Below are positions 48,000 to 59,199 of a stretch of 64,000 bases of DNA, in pieces. The DNA is from Acanthopleura granulata. Its lineage: Eukaryota; Mollusca; Polyplacophora; Chitonida; Chitonidae. How positions within the stretch are numbered: the first letter of the stretch is position 1; every line of letters starts with the position of its first letter. The notes under the pieces are model-generated. The model saw only the letters and a program-made list of their open reading frames with translations. It had not been told where the DNA came from and did not search any database. The stretch covers positions 26,554,983 to 26,618,982 of the forward strand of contig JABBOT010000003.1 in the NCBI GenBank assembly GCA_016165875.1. Direction: 5' to 3'. The position numbers and the translations under genes were made by a program.

Positions 48000-49740
48000 G
48001 ATGTAATTAACTCTGCTTGTACACCCTACACTCATCCACAACAATATTACAACCGCTAGCGTTAATGCTCTGGGTCAATTCAGGTTGAATTTATTTTCTA
48101 CACAGAGATATTAAACGCGATACTGTCAGAACAAACGCTACCGTACTGTTTTTATACACTGAAATGTGTAATTGATGTTTTTCCAGGTGAAGGTAAACTG
48201 CTGGTTTGACTTATATTGTTTGTCTTCACCAGTAACATGTTTGACGTTGCCTTGTACCACAGTGGATGTTAATGGTGACGCATTTAGTTACTTTTTTGTT
48301 ATTGATATACATGTACAGTACTGATGTATAAATAAGTTTTCAAAGTGTTACGAAGTGTTAAAATAATGTATTGTATTTTTTTGGTTTTGTTTTTTGCAGT
48401 AACCGGATCAGTGTCTGACCTACATATTTTCCTCTGTGTATGTTGTAGCCTGCGCTGGAATTCAGTCGCGCGATCTCGAGGCTTCTGTGTTTATGAGTTT
48501 CGTGTCATTGTACATAGAGCCTATATTCTGGAAAGGTGTACCCATGTTGTAAACATGTTTAATGTCAAACTATCCAGAGTTTTCTTTACGTTAGTCTATA
48601 AATATGAGCGATGAAGTTGTAAAGCTCGCAGTCATTTTACTTATCTAGCACATTTACTCTCGTCGACCTAGAAGGTCTTGTGGGATTTGGAGATTTCGGT
48701 TTTCATGCCAATCAACATACGCCATTTCATACTCCATTTTTCAATACGTAGTTCTTTGTGAGCTTGTGTTTCGCCACTTGCTATTTTGTTTGAGACGCTC
48801 TTTTGGAGCTTGTATTTCTCATTGTCTCTTTGTGCAAATTACGTACAATTTACCAGCGCCAATTTACCGCGAAAGTGACTTTGTGTTTATTTCCAAGGAG
48901 TGAAACATTTCCAAGCTCGGCATCACGAAGGATATTGTCAATCCGTCCGCCCAGGAAAGTTGCACCTTGCCGGGAAGTTGGATATATACCATCGCCCACG
49001 TACCGTGCCCACTGCTGTTTGTCACTTTTCCTCTCCGATAGGGGTACCCTTACAAATGTTACTACTTGGTGAGTGAATCTATATGAAGTATGAGACATTT
49101 GCGTCATGTGGCACTCAATTAAGAGGGCTGCAGGCGTACGACTTGTTAAGTTATACGTTTAGCACATTCAGTTCAAAATTATTGGGCATGGAATGCAAAA
49201 TCTGAATTCGACCAGCTATATCGTCGTTTTCCATTTTGTTTCCATCGTCTCAAGGCGGAATGTTATAATATGAAGACCCCAACAATGTAATAATACCAGA
49301 TTTTGACTGATTTTAGTGCCCGTATCTGAAAACGTTGGACGCTTTTTGGGTGTGTGTGTTTGGCAATGAGGAAGACGGTGGTGCCATGTGCTAATTAACA
49401 AAACAACATTTGCGTAACCAGACAATTATATCAAGTATTACATGATTGGATGCTGATGGCTCCGGAGAGATTTTATCTCTGAACACTGTGTGATGAACGC
49501 ACTGATGTAACACTGATTAATTACCAAACAGTTCAGCTTAAGGTTTCTAAAGTCAGATCGATTCACTTAGCCAGTGTCTAGGATAGCACGAGGCTAGGAT
49601 TGAGAAATGTTGGAAGGTTTCTGTTCCTTATTCCTGCTTAACTCACATCACGGTCTTAGCTGGCTAATAGTTTAAGAGGCTGTCATACGCGTCAGTCTAT
49701 GTAGATACGGATACCCACTTCGAGTGCGTGTAATCTTATC
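48000..49740. mobile_element. Insertion of about 1.7 kb in unit 4, unclassified
   Basis: Sequence matching unit 3 stops after GACATGGTTCATGG (about 47970) and matching with unit 1 (5810) resumes at about 49745 (GGCCTTTATTTTTAATCC). The inserted part has no clear ORF. It contains a partial R1-like segment at 48725-49065 and may be a composite or degenerate element. Confidence 0.45.
48725..49065 (+). mobile_element. R1-like segment, inverted, internally deleted
   Basis: Shares CCACTTGCTATTTTGTTTGAG, AAGCTCGGCATCACG, CCGTCCGCCCAG and CCGATAGGGGTACCCTTACA with the reverse complement of 41690-42390. The middle is missing. Confidence 0.5.
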
Positions 49741-50829
49741 ACAATGACCATTTTTACCATTCACCGGCCTTTATTTTTAATCCTCATATCCGGTACATCT
49801 GGCATAAAACTTTTAGTTATATCTGCGACTAATTTAATTGTCTGTAATATTAGTCTCTGGTTATATAGTACGACCTTAGAACTTTATGAACATCGTTTCA
49901 TTAATCATTTCAGATGTGTTTATGGTTTGTCAACTAATTCGCGAAGGCCGTTGGTTTACCAGAGCACCGCGTAAACACCACTGAAACAAAACAAACAAAC
50001 AATAAATAAATGAATAAATTATCAGATAAACTTTAACTGAAATTACCTTCATTTTCTTAGCTCAACCACTGTAGATATACATGTACGTCACCTATGGAAC
50101 GTCAACTTTTACGTCATTTAAGGGACCTCCGGATTTTTGCGTTCCTTTATCGGGGGAGGACAGATAAAAAAGATAGCGACGACGTCTTCTCATGATCATC
50201 AAAGGAGAATTCAAATGCTTTACAATCTTCCATGTATGTCTAAGAAATGGAATCTGTGCAATGGAGTGGTGTATATTCCATAGTTGTGTGCTGCTGAAAA
50301 TGTCTGACTGGGAGTTTTCATCCTGAGAGATATTCGCCGCCATGCATTAAATAATGATCCAACTGATTCCGGCATCCTCTCTTCCATCGGCATTCAATAT
50401 CCGATATCCACGGGATTTATTGTTTAAGCTGGTTTCCGCCCCGGGGTCGGCGTTCTGTGATCGTCGACTTCGGAGACTACTCAAATGAAAACAGCGGATT
50501 GAGTGAGTCTACATTATATACGGGAGCCCCGGGGACAGGAGCGGCTGACCATTCTTGTCTGGACCCTTCGTCCTCAGCGTGAATACATCCCGAATATTAA
50601 TTAATTACCCTCGCCTCCCAGCACTTGGCAATATGTAAATCCACACCTAAGATGGCCATGGTATACCAAGTAGCTTAACGATTTATATCGAGTTACGTGT
50701 GCCAGTACCTTGCTGTCACCAAAAACTTGCTAATTCCATAGAAGGATCCGAAAGTTGGATGTATATGTATTTCATATGGTATCCACGAAAGGCAGATGGC
50801 GTTAGTTATGTAGTTATGTGCGGGAGGAT

Positions 50830-51066
50830 GGGTCTCTGTGGTCTAGTGGTTAACGTGTCAGCGTGGAAGAATGACTGAGGAGTCTCGCACCAATGCGATC
50901 GCTGTGAGTTCAAGCCCTCTTCTGCGGTCGTAAGTGGAGTGGCCCGCCAACAACCTGGGCATCGTCGTGGATTTCACCCGAGCTCTGCTCGGTTTCCTCC
51001 CACCATTATGCTTACCGCCATCGTATAAGTGAAATATTCTTCACAAAGCACCAATGAAATAAATAA
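50830..51066 (+). mobile_element. SINE family 1 copy
   Basis: Head GGTCTCTGTGGTCTAGTGG (A box), GTGAGTTCAAGCC (B box), body and tail GTATAAGTGAAATATTCTTC plus AAATAAATAAAT. The right flank is the same as for 17169-17425, so the two are copies of one old insertion. Confidence 0.9.
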
Positions 51067-51569
51067 ATGTGCGAGAGGCATTGATGAATTTCGTTGTAAA
51101 CAAATGGCAATAAAATACTTTAAAATATGCACATTTATACAAATAATAACATCACAACAAACCTGAACCAAAATGAACTTAACCTGTATTTCAAGATATT
51201 GCAGCACAGACTGATACTGCCAAGAGTTGTTAGAAAGAGTTCATATTATGAATGGATATTATAGTAACTTCAAACTTCAAAATAAACAGCGTAGGTAGTG
51301 AATCGTCTACATATGACATGTCTCAGTTTTGCAGTTGAAAGGAGTTGGAATTGTGATTTCATCTCATATACAAGGATTTAACTGGCTTCAGACCTTCATT
51401 TTTACACACTACTGATGTCATGGTGAGAGGCGATAAATGTTAAGGGCGACACCAGGCTTAGTACGCTAAAACTCAGTGACCTACTGTTGCTTGGAACGTC
51501 TCTTTGCATTTCTAGGCGATGAAAGGTTAAACGTGGGTCTTGGTGTTTAGCAATATAATAATGTCTTCA

Positions 51570-51949
51570 GCCTATAAAACTGAGTTCCAGTCGAGATCAA
51601 TTTTAAGAATTAGGTACTGTTAGAAATAAATAAAATTCCCACTTGGGATTAATTATAATCTGAAATATTACGAACAAAGAATAAAAGATGATGTCAAGAT
51701 TTGCATTGGTGTTGTAAGGCGGAAAACCAGATTAAGTCTGAAGGTAAACCTTCCAACTTCAAAAGATAACCAAAATGGAAACCGTTAGGCATAAAATACA
51801 CATATAAAGATGGAATATTTAGAAACAGAAAATATTTAATGCAGATGGAAATAAAGAAATTTATTTATTTATTTTGTTCCATTTTCATCATGGGAATATA
51901 TAGCCTTATTCATGATTTTCTGCGCTTGATAAGACCTCGATAAAATTTA
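51570..51949. other. Non-coding spacer right of unit 4
   Basis: AT-rich unique sequence. No feature was recognised. Confidence 0.4.
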
Positions 51950-52282
51950 TTGGGAGTAAACGAGCGACTGTCTCCAAATATGTGTAGACCTGGCAGAGCT
52001 GCTGACGCTGAGCTAGTGCCTGCTGAACTGAAGACCTCCAGCATGTCTGGTTTTTGTCAGTGTAATGAACTACCTGATGAGAAACCAGATTCACTGCCAA
52101 GACACGAAGATCCCCCAACGTATCCCACGAAGATCAGCCGACGTCAGATGCAGGAGTTTATCATTAATCACAGAGTACCCAAGGCATGGGAAATGAATCG
52201 TTGTAGAACTAATCTGGCTTTAACGGCCATCCTTTTCCATTGCATCAGAGTGGGGATATCAAGTGCAAGCATTTTTTTCTAA
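51950..52282 (+). other. ORF of unknown status
   Basis: A 110-codon open stretch starting with a non-ATG codon, polar and proline-rich in the middle (DEKPDSLPRHEDPPTYP). The opposite strand is also open for 70 codons (51906-52118). No acceptor, donor or family motif is convincing. It could be an exon fragment or remnant of a mobile element, or chance. Confidence 0.2.
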
Positions 52283-52327
52283 TGAGTCATTAAGGCATGT
52301 AAATCTGTTCTGTGTGCATTTAACGGT

Positions 52328-52590
52328 GTCGGGGCCTCCGTGGCCGAGGTTGTTAGCTCGCCATCAGCGCGGCGTTATGGCCCAGTGCCTCTCACCAATT
52401 CGGTCGCTGTGAATACAAGTCCAGCTGATGCTGGCTTCCTCTGCGACCGTACGATGGATCCCAACCTACGGATGGTCATGGGTTTCCCTTGGGCTCTGTT
52501 CGGTTTCTTCTCGCCATAATGCTGGCCATAATAAGTGAAATATTCTTGAGGGCGACGTAAGACATTAAACAACTGAATACATAAATTTAA
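52328..52590 (+). mobile_element. SINE family 1 copy
   Basis: Head GGGGCCTCCGTGGCCGAGG, AATACAAGTCCAG in the B-box position, body ATGCTGGCTTCCTCTGCGAC, and tail ATAAGTGAAATATTCTTGAG. It lies outside the tandem array. Confidence 0.85.
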
Positions 52591-52629
52591 TCGATCAAAG
52601 GAAAAAGGGTTATATACTCTAAGGGATTT

Positions 52630-52965
52630 ACGTATTCAGCTAGCAGAACATCTTGGCCTTATGCTTGATGTATTTTACCAATTCAGTTTTCCGGACATCA
52701 CACTTGATCTATGTAGTCATCCAGAAGTCATCATGATTTTACATGTACTCTGTGCAATTTACAAATTGGCTATCAGAACATCTAAGGATTTACTTTGTTC
52801 ATTTTTTCTATTCAGTTATCACGGCATCAACTGCTATACTCAACGCATTTGCCTACTTGGCTATCACGACTAGTAGGAAAACATTTTGCGCACTTTACCT
52901 ATTTAATTATTAGGACATTTAGGGTTACACTGCGCATATTTTACTTATTTATCTACCCCTAGGGT
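52630..52965 (+). repeat. Degenerate tandem repeat, about 60-75 bp period
   Basis: Four to five diverged repeats of a TTTACCTATTCAGTTATCACGACAT-like core separated by GCGCATTTT-like sequence. The 70-codon ORF at 52661-52873 follows the repeat. Confidence 0.5.
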
Positions 52966-52969
52966 TAAA

Positions 52970-54655
52970 CCCTATGATGGTCAGAAAAAGTTTGTTAGGT
53001 TGCTCAAAGAATACGGGAAACAATTTTTGAAAATTCTCCCACAAGTATTCAAACATAATACGCAGAATCACATTTATCACATTTCAGTTTAATTTCCTTC
53101 CACATGCCGCCGGTAAATGAAGCCTTTCATTAGCAGAATATGTACTCACATCACCCGTGATTCTTTTTGGTCATTAGCTGATTATACAGATTAAACTTGC
53201 CATTGTTGAGGAGTATAATTCACTGGGTAAGGAATGATTTTTGCACTGAACTGAACCGGATCTAATAAGATACACCTGATATGAACACCTACAAACTATA
53301 TTGATCACAGCAACACACCGAATCATGGACTTTTCTTGTGAACGGATGCTGTCAAGCCTTGTATGATGTACCCGATGGCGAGTCACGTGACCACATTCTC
53401 GTGCCGACTGTCCACTGATTTACGGCATTGTCGTCTGATTCGGTTAAACCTTCCCCTCTGAGGCGAGCCACTCTCTATTATCTGGTAATATACGCCCAGA
53501 CTTCGCATTTAGTGTCCAGGGCAGACATAGATTCAGGAATGTAGAAAGGTGCCGCGGAATACAGATGATACAGGACGCGAGTTCAAAAGGATTAGTGGTA
53601 ATGGGATCAGGCAGAAGTATGTATCTATGTAATCACATACAACGCGGAATATATCCTTGTTTCATCGGTTTGGACTGGCATAGCCTTGTGTTACTCCCGG
53701 GGATTTCAGATTTGATTTAGGTTTAACATATTGCAATAAAGGCTATAGATGAGATTTCGAAGCAATATTTCAAATTCAAACGTAAAATTGTGAGGGTGAC
53801 TTGCATCTGTCGACATCTATATATCCACAGTTAATGATTAAAATGAGCCTAGATTGTCTATAGACAGGCCCACAGAAAACATGATAGGTATCTCATTCCG
53901 AGAGAACTTGCTCTGCTATACTTATCTCCGTGGTCTTCTGCTGCTGCTTGTTTTTTTTAATAATAAGGCGTTTGGAGAGAATGGCTAACTGGTTACAACT
54001 TCATTAATGAGTTATTTCATTAGAGTTTGCCGTTCATGCTTAAAGTATCTGCACTTATACGATGGTGGTCAGGTTAACGGGATGGGACTAGACAAAGCTC
54101 CTTTACACCAGGCTTCCAATTACCTGACCATTTCAGGCTATAACTTCATTAGCACAAACCTTTATTAGCTACTCTAACTCAGTAATAGGATAAATGAACC
54201 CAGAAGTAAAAAAGAAAGCAAAAATTACAAAAATACTTTTTTGTTGTTTTCTAGACTTGGCCGGTGAACAACACTTTCGATTTACTTCATTATAATATAT
54301 TCATGTATTGAAAATTATTCTTATTTATTTATTTGTTTTAGTAACATCACTGTCCTTTAATCCTAACACAATCGCCATAAAGAGAAAGAATTTAACAGCA
54401 GTAAACCCGAATTATAATTATGCTCACTTTATTGTAATCGTAATTATGTACACAGTTCATTTTCCGCATTGCTTGTGTCATGCACACGATTATTTCGGGA
54501 AGTGCTGTGGTACCCATAGCGTTTTTCACATATACACAAAACATGTTAAAAACAAATGTTATCAAAACATATATTTTCGTCAGCAAAACCTTTATTATGC
54601 AAGCTTACATCCTTTCAATTGAAACAAAAATCTGCTACAAATGTGATATTCTGCC
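52970..54655. other. Non-coding spacer
   Basis: No exon was supported. A weak SINE-like trace (CACTTATACGATGGTGGTCAG) lies near 54053. ORFs at 54308-54622 and overlapping frames are AT-rich chance ORFs. Confidence 0.45.
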
Positions 54656-54660
54656 TACTT

Positions 54661-54666
54661 TTTATT
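54661..54666 (-). other. Poly(A) signal AATAAA of the 54736-56834 gene
   Basis: AATAAA on the minus strand lies about 70 nt past the TGA stop of the terminal exon. Confidence 0.6.
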
Positions 54667-54735
54667 ATGACTTGTAAATTATTGTACTTAAGCTGTCAGA
54701 GAAAAATGTCTTCCTTAAAGTGTTGTCTGCAGGTT

Positions 54736-56834
54736 TCACCTCAGCCTCTGAACGACTAATTTGCCGTTGATGATTCTGAATGTCTGATTGAAGTCTCCGT
54801 GTCCAAAGGTTGGTTGAGGCCGTGAGCCGTCTGAAATATGTACAATTTGACGTGCAATGCTGATGATACCCCAAGGATCCATTAATAATGGCTAAAGTTT
54901 TGTACATGCAAGATATTGTATGTTTTACTTGCAGGAACTTGCAATTCATTGAAAAAAGCTGCAGTAAGTATTTATTCATTTTATTTTTGTTTAACGCAAA
55001 ACTCGAGAAAAAAAATGCGTTACAAAATAAGTGCCTTCCGTTTGTTTTAATTTAACTAGTAGCAAACTTTCCATTTGCTTTACCTTTTGGCAAAATCTTG
55101 TTTTCCTCATTAAGTTTCTGCTTGCCTGCAGAGTTTATTTTACTGTTGGCCGCTCGGCGTCTTCCTTCTACAATCGAATATAAGCCTGTTGAATTTTTTT
55201 AAATGAAATAAACAGTTATGCAATCTTCAGTCTACAAAAACATCAACATGAATCAGTAAAACAGTTAAATTTTACAGACAGGACAACCAGAATTTAACAG
55301 CCATGAACAGATTAATCGCGAACAGTAAAATGGATTACATTTAATGAGGCGCGGTTTCAATATCAGCAGAAAAATCATGAACTCACCGGCCAGAGCCTTC
55401 TGTATATCCTTAATACTGTAGACGTAATGAATGTTCACCTTTTTCTTCTTCCCTGAAAATTAAAGATGACGGGATTAAGTGGAAAATCACACTTGTAAGT
55501 TTTATATGTAATTCAGAAAGTAATAAAAGGCTGAAAGAAAACCACTTGTATTTCGACAATGTTCCATGTTATTTGCATAAAGGCTTAAACATTTTGTTGT
55601 ACATTGTCGTTCGTTTTCAGTTCTGCAGTTACATGTATGTATACATTTACAAAAACATTATTGTAAAACAAGAACCAATGCTAACCTTTGAGGAGAGCCA
55701 TGATCAATAAAGGAAGAACTGGAATCCATGAGCCGTAATAGAGAAATAAGTCGTCTGAGTCTGTGAAGAGTTTTTCTGGATGTATATCGCGGATGTGGAT
55801 GGAGGGCAAGGTACCAGTCATCCGCCAGGTGGCCACGAGAAAAGTGTCAGCCGAGTACAAGACATCAACATTGCCGTCTGTGAGATGGTTGATATTCTGT
55901 AGATTGCTGATTATGACGTCGACGCCCTGTAAATCATGATCGGAATATAACCAACGTGCACCTTTATTCAGGGTTGTTCAGGCACCTAAGTAAAACACAG
56001 TTTGCATTAAATTAGATCTAGGTATTTGTGTACAAGTGTACACCAAATTTAAATGCTCTATGAATGAGAGGGTAATCCCAACCATTGTATGTTGCACTGA
56101 AATATAGATCAAGCATTTGAATACGAAATTTAAATGCACAATAAATATATTGATATAAATATAAATGTTCAGGTTAGCCAGAACGTGAGTGCGGCTATAA
56201 GTAAAAAAATGTAGGCTTAATCCTGGGTCAGGCGGTCAATCGCGCTGCATGTGACCCCAGTGTGCACATCAGTCATCGGTGAGGCCAGGTATAGGGGCCA
56301 TAGAGAGATTCCTTCAGAGTCCTGTGTAGGCCGACAGGAGCAAATGTACTCGAAGTCTTGTTCAGTCATTACATCTAGTGGAGAGAGAAAAGATCTCATC
56401 CATTTCACAATGCCCTCTGTCGACAAGACGCACCTGTAACACGAATGTTTCCATGACAGCAATCAGCGAGTGTAAGAAAATAAATACAAATCATGGCTTG
56501 CACAACTGTAGGCCTAAAAGACAGGCTTATGTGGTAATAAATCGTGTAAAACTTAAGGGTGAAGTTTATAATTCGCAAAGTTTTAGCTATAGGTAAAGCT
56601 ATATAGTTATAGTTATACTAAAAAATGCAACACTGTTTACAGGTTATGTTTTGTGTTGGCTGAACTATACATTTAAGTGGTGTAAACTTCTTACCCCTCC
56701 TCCTGATACCAAAGCTGTCCGAATGTTTCAAGTCCTGTGGATGTGACGGCTGAAGATTGAGGGTCTGGTGGGACCCAGCCACTGATGGCCAGAGCAAAAC
56801 ACACGACTGAGACCGAGACGATGCTGAATAGCAT
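54736..56834 (-). CDS. Small type I membrane protein, full-length paralogue of the 1-1153 gene (278 aa, six exons)
   Basis: Exons: 56834-56695, 56433-56223, 55926-55686, 55452-55387, 55167-55084 and 54830-54736; they sum to 837 nt in one frame. The order is signal peptide (1-19), an ectodomain with Cys48, 78, 80 and 109, a membrane segment around 178-196 (GSWIPVLPLLIMALL), a basic KKKK stop-transfer, and a cytoplasmic tail with YVYSIKDIQKALA, GRRR and FGHGDFNQTFRIINGKLVVQ. The last exons are homologous to those of the convergent gene at the left end of the window, which ends with six extra residues. The family is not recognised. One oddity: the intron after 56223 starts GA, not GT (CAG|GATTAAG), and reading on gives a stop at 56217, that is a 118-aa secreted form. 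The gene may be damaged or may use a rare donor. Confidence 0.75.
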
Positions 56835-56839
56835 GGTCG

Positions 56840-57335
56840 TCCCCTCCTACAGTCAAACCTTTGTCACCTATAAACTTGAAATAACCTCCTGAAGCTGATG
56901 AAATGGCAAGGATAAACCGATCAAGTGGTACAATCGTTTGTAGTGTGAAAACCACAATAGTTGACCTGTGACGTCGTCGTCTATGACGTCACTCGCTCTA
57001 AAAACGTCACTAATTCGAAATTGAATTATGACATCATTTTGGTGGCGTCATCGCGGCACCCAGGCTGGGCATAATCGCCTACACGGAATAAGTAATGCAC
57101 AACGCTTAGTTTACAGGCCTGTTACTGCGCATAAACTGATGACTTACGAGAACTGTTACCATACATGCAGTAGGATGCATATTCATGAATGTATGTCGTA
57201 TAAGAGTTTGACTGTATGGCTTACGGTACCCTCGTTCCTGCAGCTGATCGTCTTTTAATGCATGAGATCGTGTGCTCGACTCCAGATCCTGCTTCTTCGG
57301 CTGCGGCTTTCAGATATACCAGGATTAAGCATTTA
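56840..57335. other. Upstream region of the 54736-56834 gene
   Basis: Contains clustered TGACGTC/TGACGTCAC-like sites (about 56970-57050: GTGACGTCGTCG, ATGACGTCACTC), which resemble CRE/ATF half-sites. The promoter role is inferred from position only. Confidence 0.35.
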
Positions 57336-57339
57336 CAAC

Positions 57340-57480
57340 ATGCGGGATTCCTCTCCAGTAGTATGTGGGAAGGTCTGTCTGCAAGCTGTGGATGTTCGTA
57401 GTTTCCTTCCGACATAATGCTGGCATCCATAGCATAACTGAAATATCCTTACGTACTGCGTAAAACACTAAATAAATAAA
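57340..57480 (+). mobile_element. SINE family 1, degenerate copy
   Basis: Body AGTATGTGGGAAGGTCTGTC, ACATAATGCTGGCATCCAT and tail ATAACTGAAATATCCTTACG with (AAAT)n. The left part (CTCGACTCCAGATCC) may be the old head. Confidence 0.65.
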
Positions 57481-57489
57481 TAATAATGA

Positions 57490-58225
57490 TAATGAAAAAA
57501 TGAAAATAGAAATAAATATTCGTGCCTATATACAGCGTAAAATAGGTAAATAAATTCGGCGCCATATGCCGTACATATTAGCTGACACTGGATGGATCAG
57601 ATTTTCTTATGTTTGTCCACCTTACTCTGATCTTCAAGTCCGGAAGAACAGAGACAGACTATATATACAATCTTAGTCTGTTCGAACACCGGACTGAACC
57701 ACTAGCTAACGGTAACCTGAAGGACGTCGTAATCACTCATGACAATGCAATATATTTTGTAGGAGAGACCACCGCTTCTGTTGAACCTCACGTGATGATG
57801 CCATCGTTTGTAAAGTTTTCCGAATAAATCCTGCCTGGATTTTTGACAGTGTCGCTCTAACAAGTGGGCCAACGTGATGGTCTCCATTAACAATGTTTAG
57901 GTCTCTATGACCGCCTGGCAATCAGCTGGCTTTTAGATTATTTGATATTAATTGGGCAAAAAAATGTGGCATTATAATGAATCCAATGATAGGACAGAAA
58001 CTTTCGCTTTTTTACGTTTGCTAAAGAAATAAATTAGTTTAGTAATATTTTGAAAGTGAGAGTGTTATTGAATGAGCAAGACAATTAATTTTCCCCCTCT
58101 GGCGCCTGTATAAAATCTCCAACCAACTCGGTATTACATAAACGGAGAATGTTGAGAGCTAAATGGCACTTAAGTATGTGAAAGTTCTCAGCTTTCATCT
58201 GTAGGCATTGTTACAGTTTTCCTTC
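57490..58225. other. Non-coding spacer
   Basis: Short ORFs on both strands (57609-57827 plus, 57702-57921 minus) overlap each other and lack splice context. No feature was recognised. Confidence 0.4.
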
Positions 58226-58230
58226 CTCTC

Positions 58231-58485
58231 CTATCGGAAAGCCGTCGAGAGGCTGTGTAGTTTAGCCAAATCTGTTATAAAACCCTCATGGGTATTACCA
58301 CGAATAAACCTCATAATATAATCGTCCGTCAGTTGTTGTCTTTTCTCAGTTGTCAGTTTACGATAAATCCTCTTAAGAGCATGTTGAATTTTCGAGAATT
58401 GGAACATTGACAAGTTATTAAGCAGATCGTGGAGATTTGGTTCGTTCTTTGTTGAAGACAACCAAGAACGTCTAGGATAGTGTAC
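58231..58485 (-). CDS. Possible exon or gene fragment, unknown protein
   Basis: About 84 open codons ending in TAG. Composition is protein-like: NLHDLLNNLSMFQFSKIQHA, RIYRKLTTEKRQQL, then DDYIMRFIRG, predicted helical and basic. The first codons lack an ATG, and a TAA lies just upstream, so an upstream exon would be needed (a weak CTATCCTAG acceptor is near 58480). No family was recognised, and no poly(A) signal was assigned. Confidence 0.3.
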   Translation of the reverse strand, partial: VHYPRRSWLSSTKNEPNLHDLLNNLSMFQFSKIQHALKRIYRKLTTEKRQQLTDDYIMRFIRGNTHEGFITDLAKLHSLSTAFR

Positions 58486-58545
58486 ATGGGGGGATTACTT
58501 AGCTTAATTTAGAGAGATATTCTAATGGAAGTGAGACAAGTAAGG

Positions 58546-58590
58546 CAAAATGAAAAACAAAAACAAAAAAAAACGAACAAAAAAACCAAA
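58546..58590 (+). repeat. A-rich tract
   Basis: AAAAACAAAAACAAAAAAAA-type low-complexity sequence. It could be an old retroposon tail, unproven. Confidence 0.6.
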
Positions 58591-58869
58591 CAACACTACA
58601 TGATTTAAGTTAAACAATGCAACAAAATAAATCAAATATAAATGCATTGATTACAACAATGCAACAATATATGTATTTTGGCTACACATATCGTTTTGGG
58701 AATTATCACCCAGATGTTGGGCTCTTGGCATGTGGAAATAGCATTTGGTTTCGAGGTGTCTGTAAAAACTAGGTGAACTTTCTTGAAGTAATTTTTCTGT
58801 TACATATAAAAACTTTTTTGAGAAAAGAGTTAAACACATGCGATATAGTTCATTCCTGATTAAGTATTA

Positions 58870-59165
58870 ATGATCTGAAGTAGTGTCTGGTCAGCATGCC
58901 ATACCTCGTTCTTCAAGATCACAGTTTTAATGATTGGCTGGAAGTAGAAATCTGCATCATATACTTCTGAAAAAAAGTTTTCCAATGCCATCCAAGATGA
59001 GGAAATACACACTGTCCGAGTGAAATGCAAAGTGAGGTGAAACCAGAAAATCGTTTAAAGAAGGTTAGAGAAATTGTGATTGCAACGACAAAGGGGACAT
59101 TGCTGTTCTGGATAACGGTGCCATGAGTAAAAGCGGCTGTGGTTGGCCTTAAACAGCTGCGAGCG
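58870..59165 (-). pseudogene. Possible decayed LINE reverse transcriptase C-terminus
   Basis: A minus-strand frame reads RFYSWHRYPEQQCPLCRCNH, then an internal stop, then LTLHFTRTVCISSSW. The CPLC...HF...C spacing resembles the cysteine-rich end found after the reverse transcriptase of many non-LTR retrotransposons. One stop and no recognisable RT core remain, so this is tentative. Confidence 0.25.
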
Positions 59166-59199
59166 ATTCGCCATAAACGCATAGAATTTACATAACGTA

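Larger units (their letters stand above)
43786..51560. repeat. Tandem segmental duplication, unit 4, esterase-less
   Basis: Left-arm landmarks are present in order (43815, 44048, 44510-44830, 47400, 49760-50480), then the unit-end block GTGCGAGAGGCATTGATGAATT (51066) follows after only about 350 bp. The satellite, the esterase and its flanks are therefore deleted. It carries extra insertions: SINEs at 44972, 45757 and 50830, R1 at 45186, and about 1.7 kb at 48000-49740. Confidence 0.75.

Noticed and set aside
43786..51560. A decayed fourth esterase gene
   Set aside because: No esterase sequence was found in unit 4. The gene and its flanks appear deleted rather than mutated.
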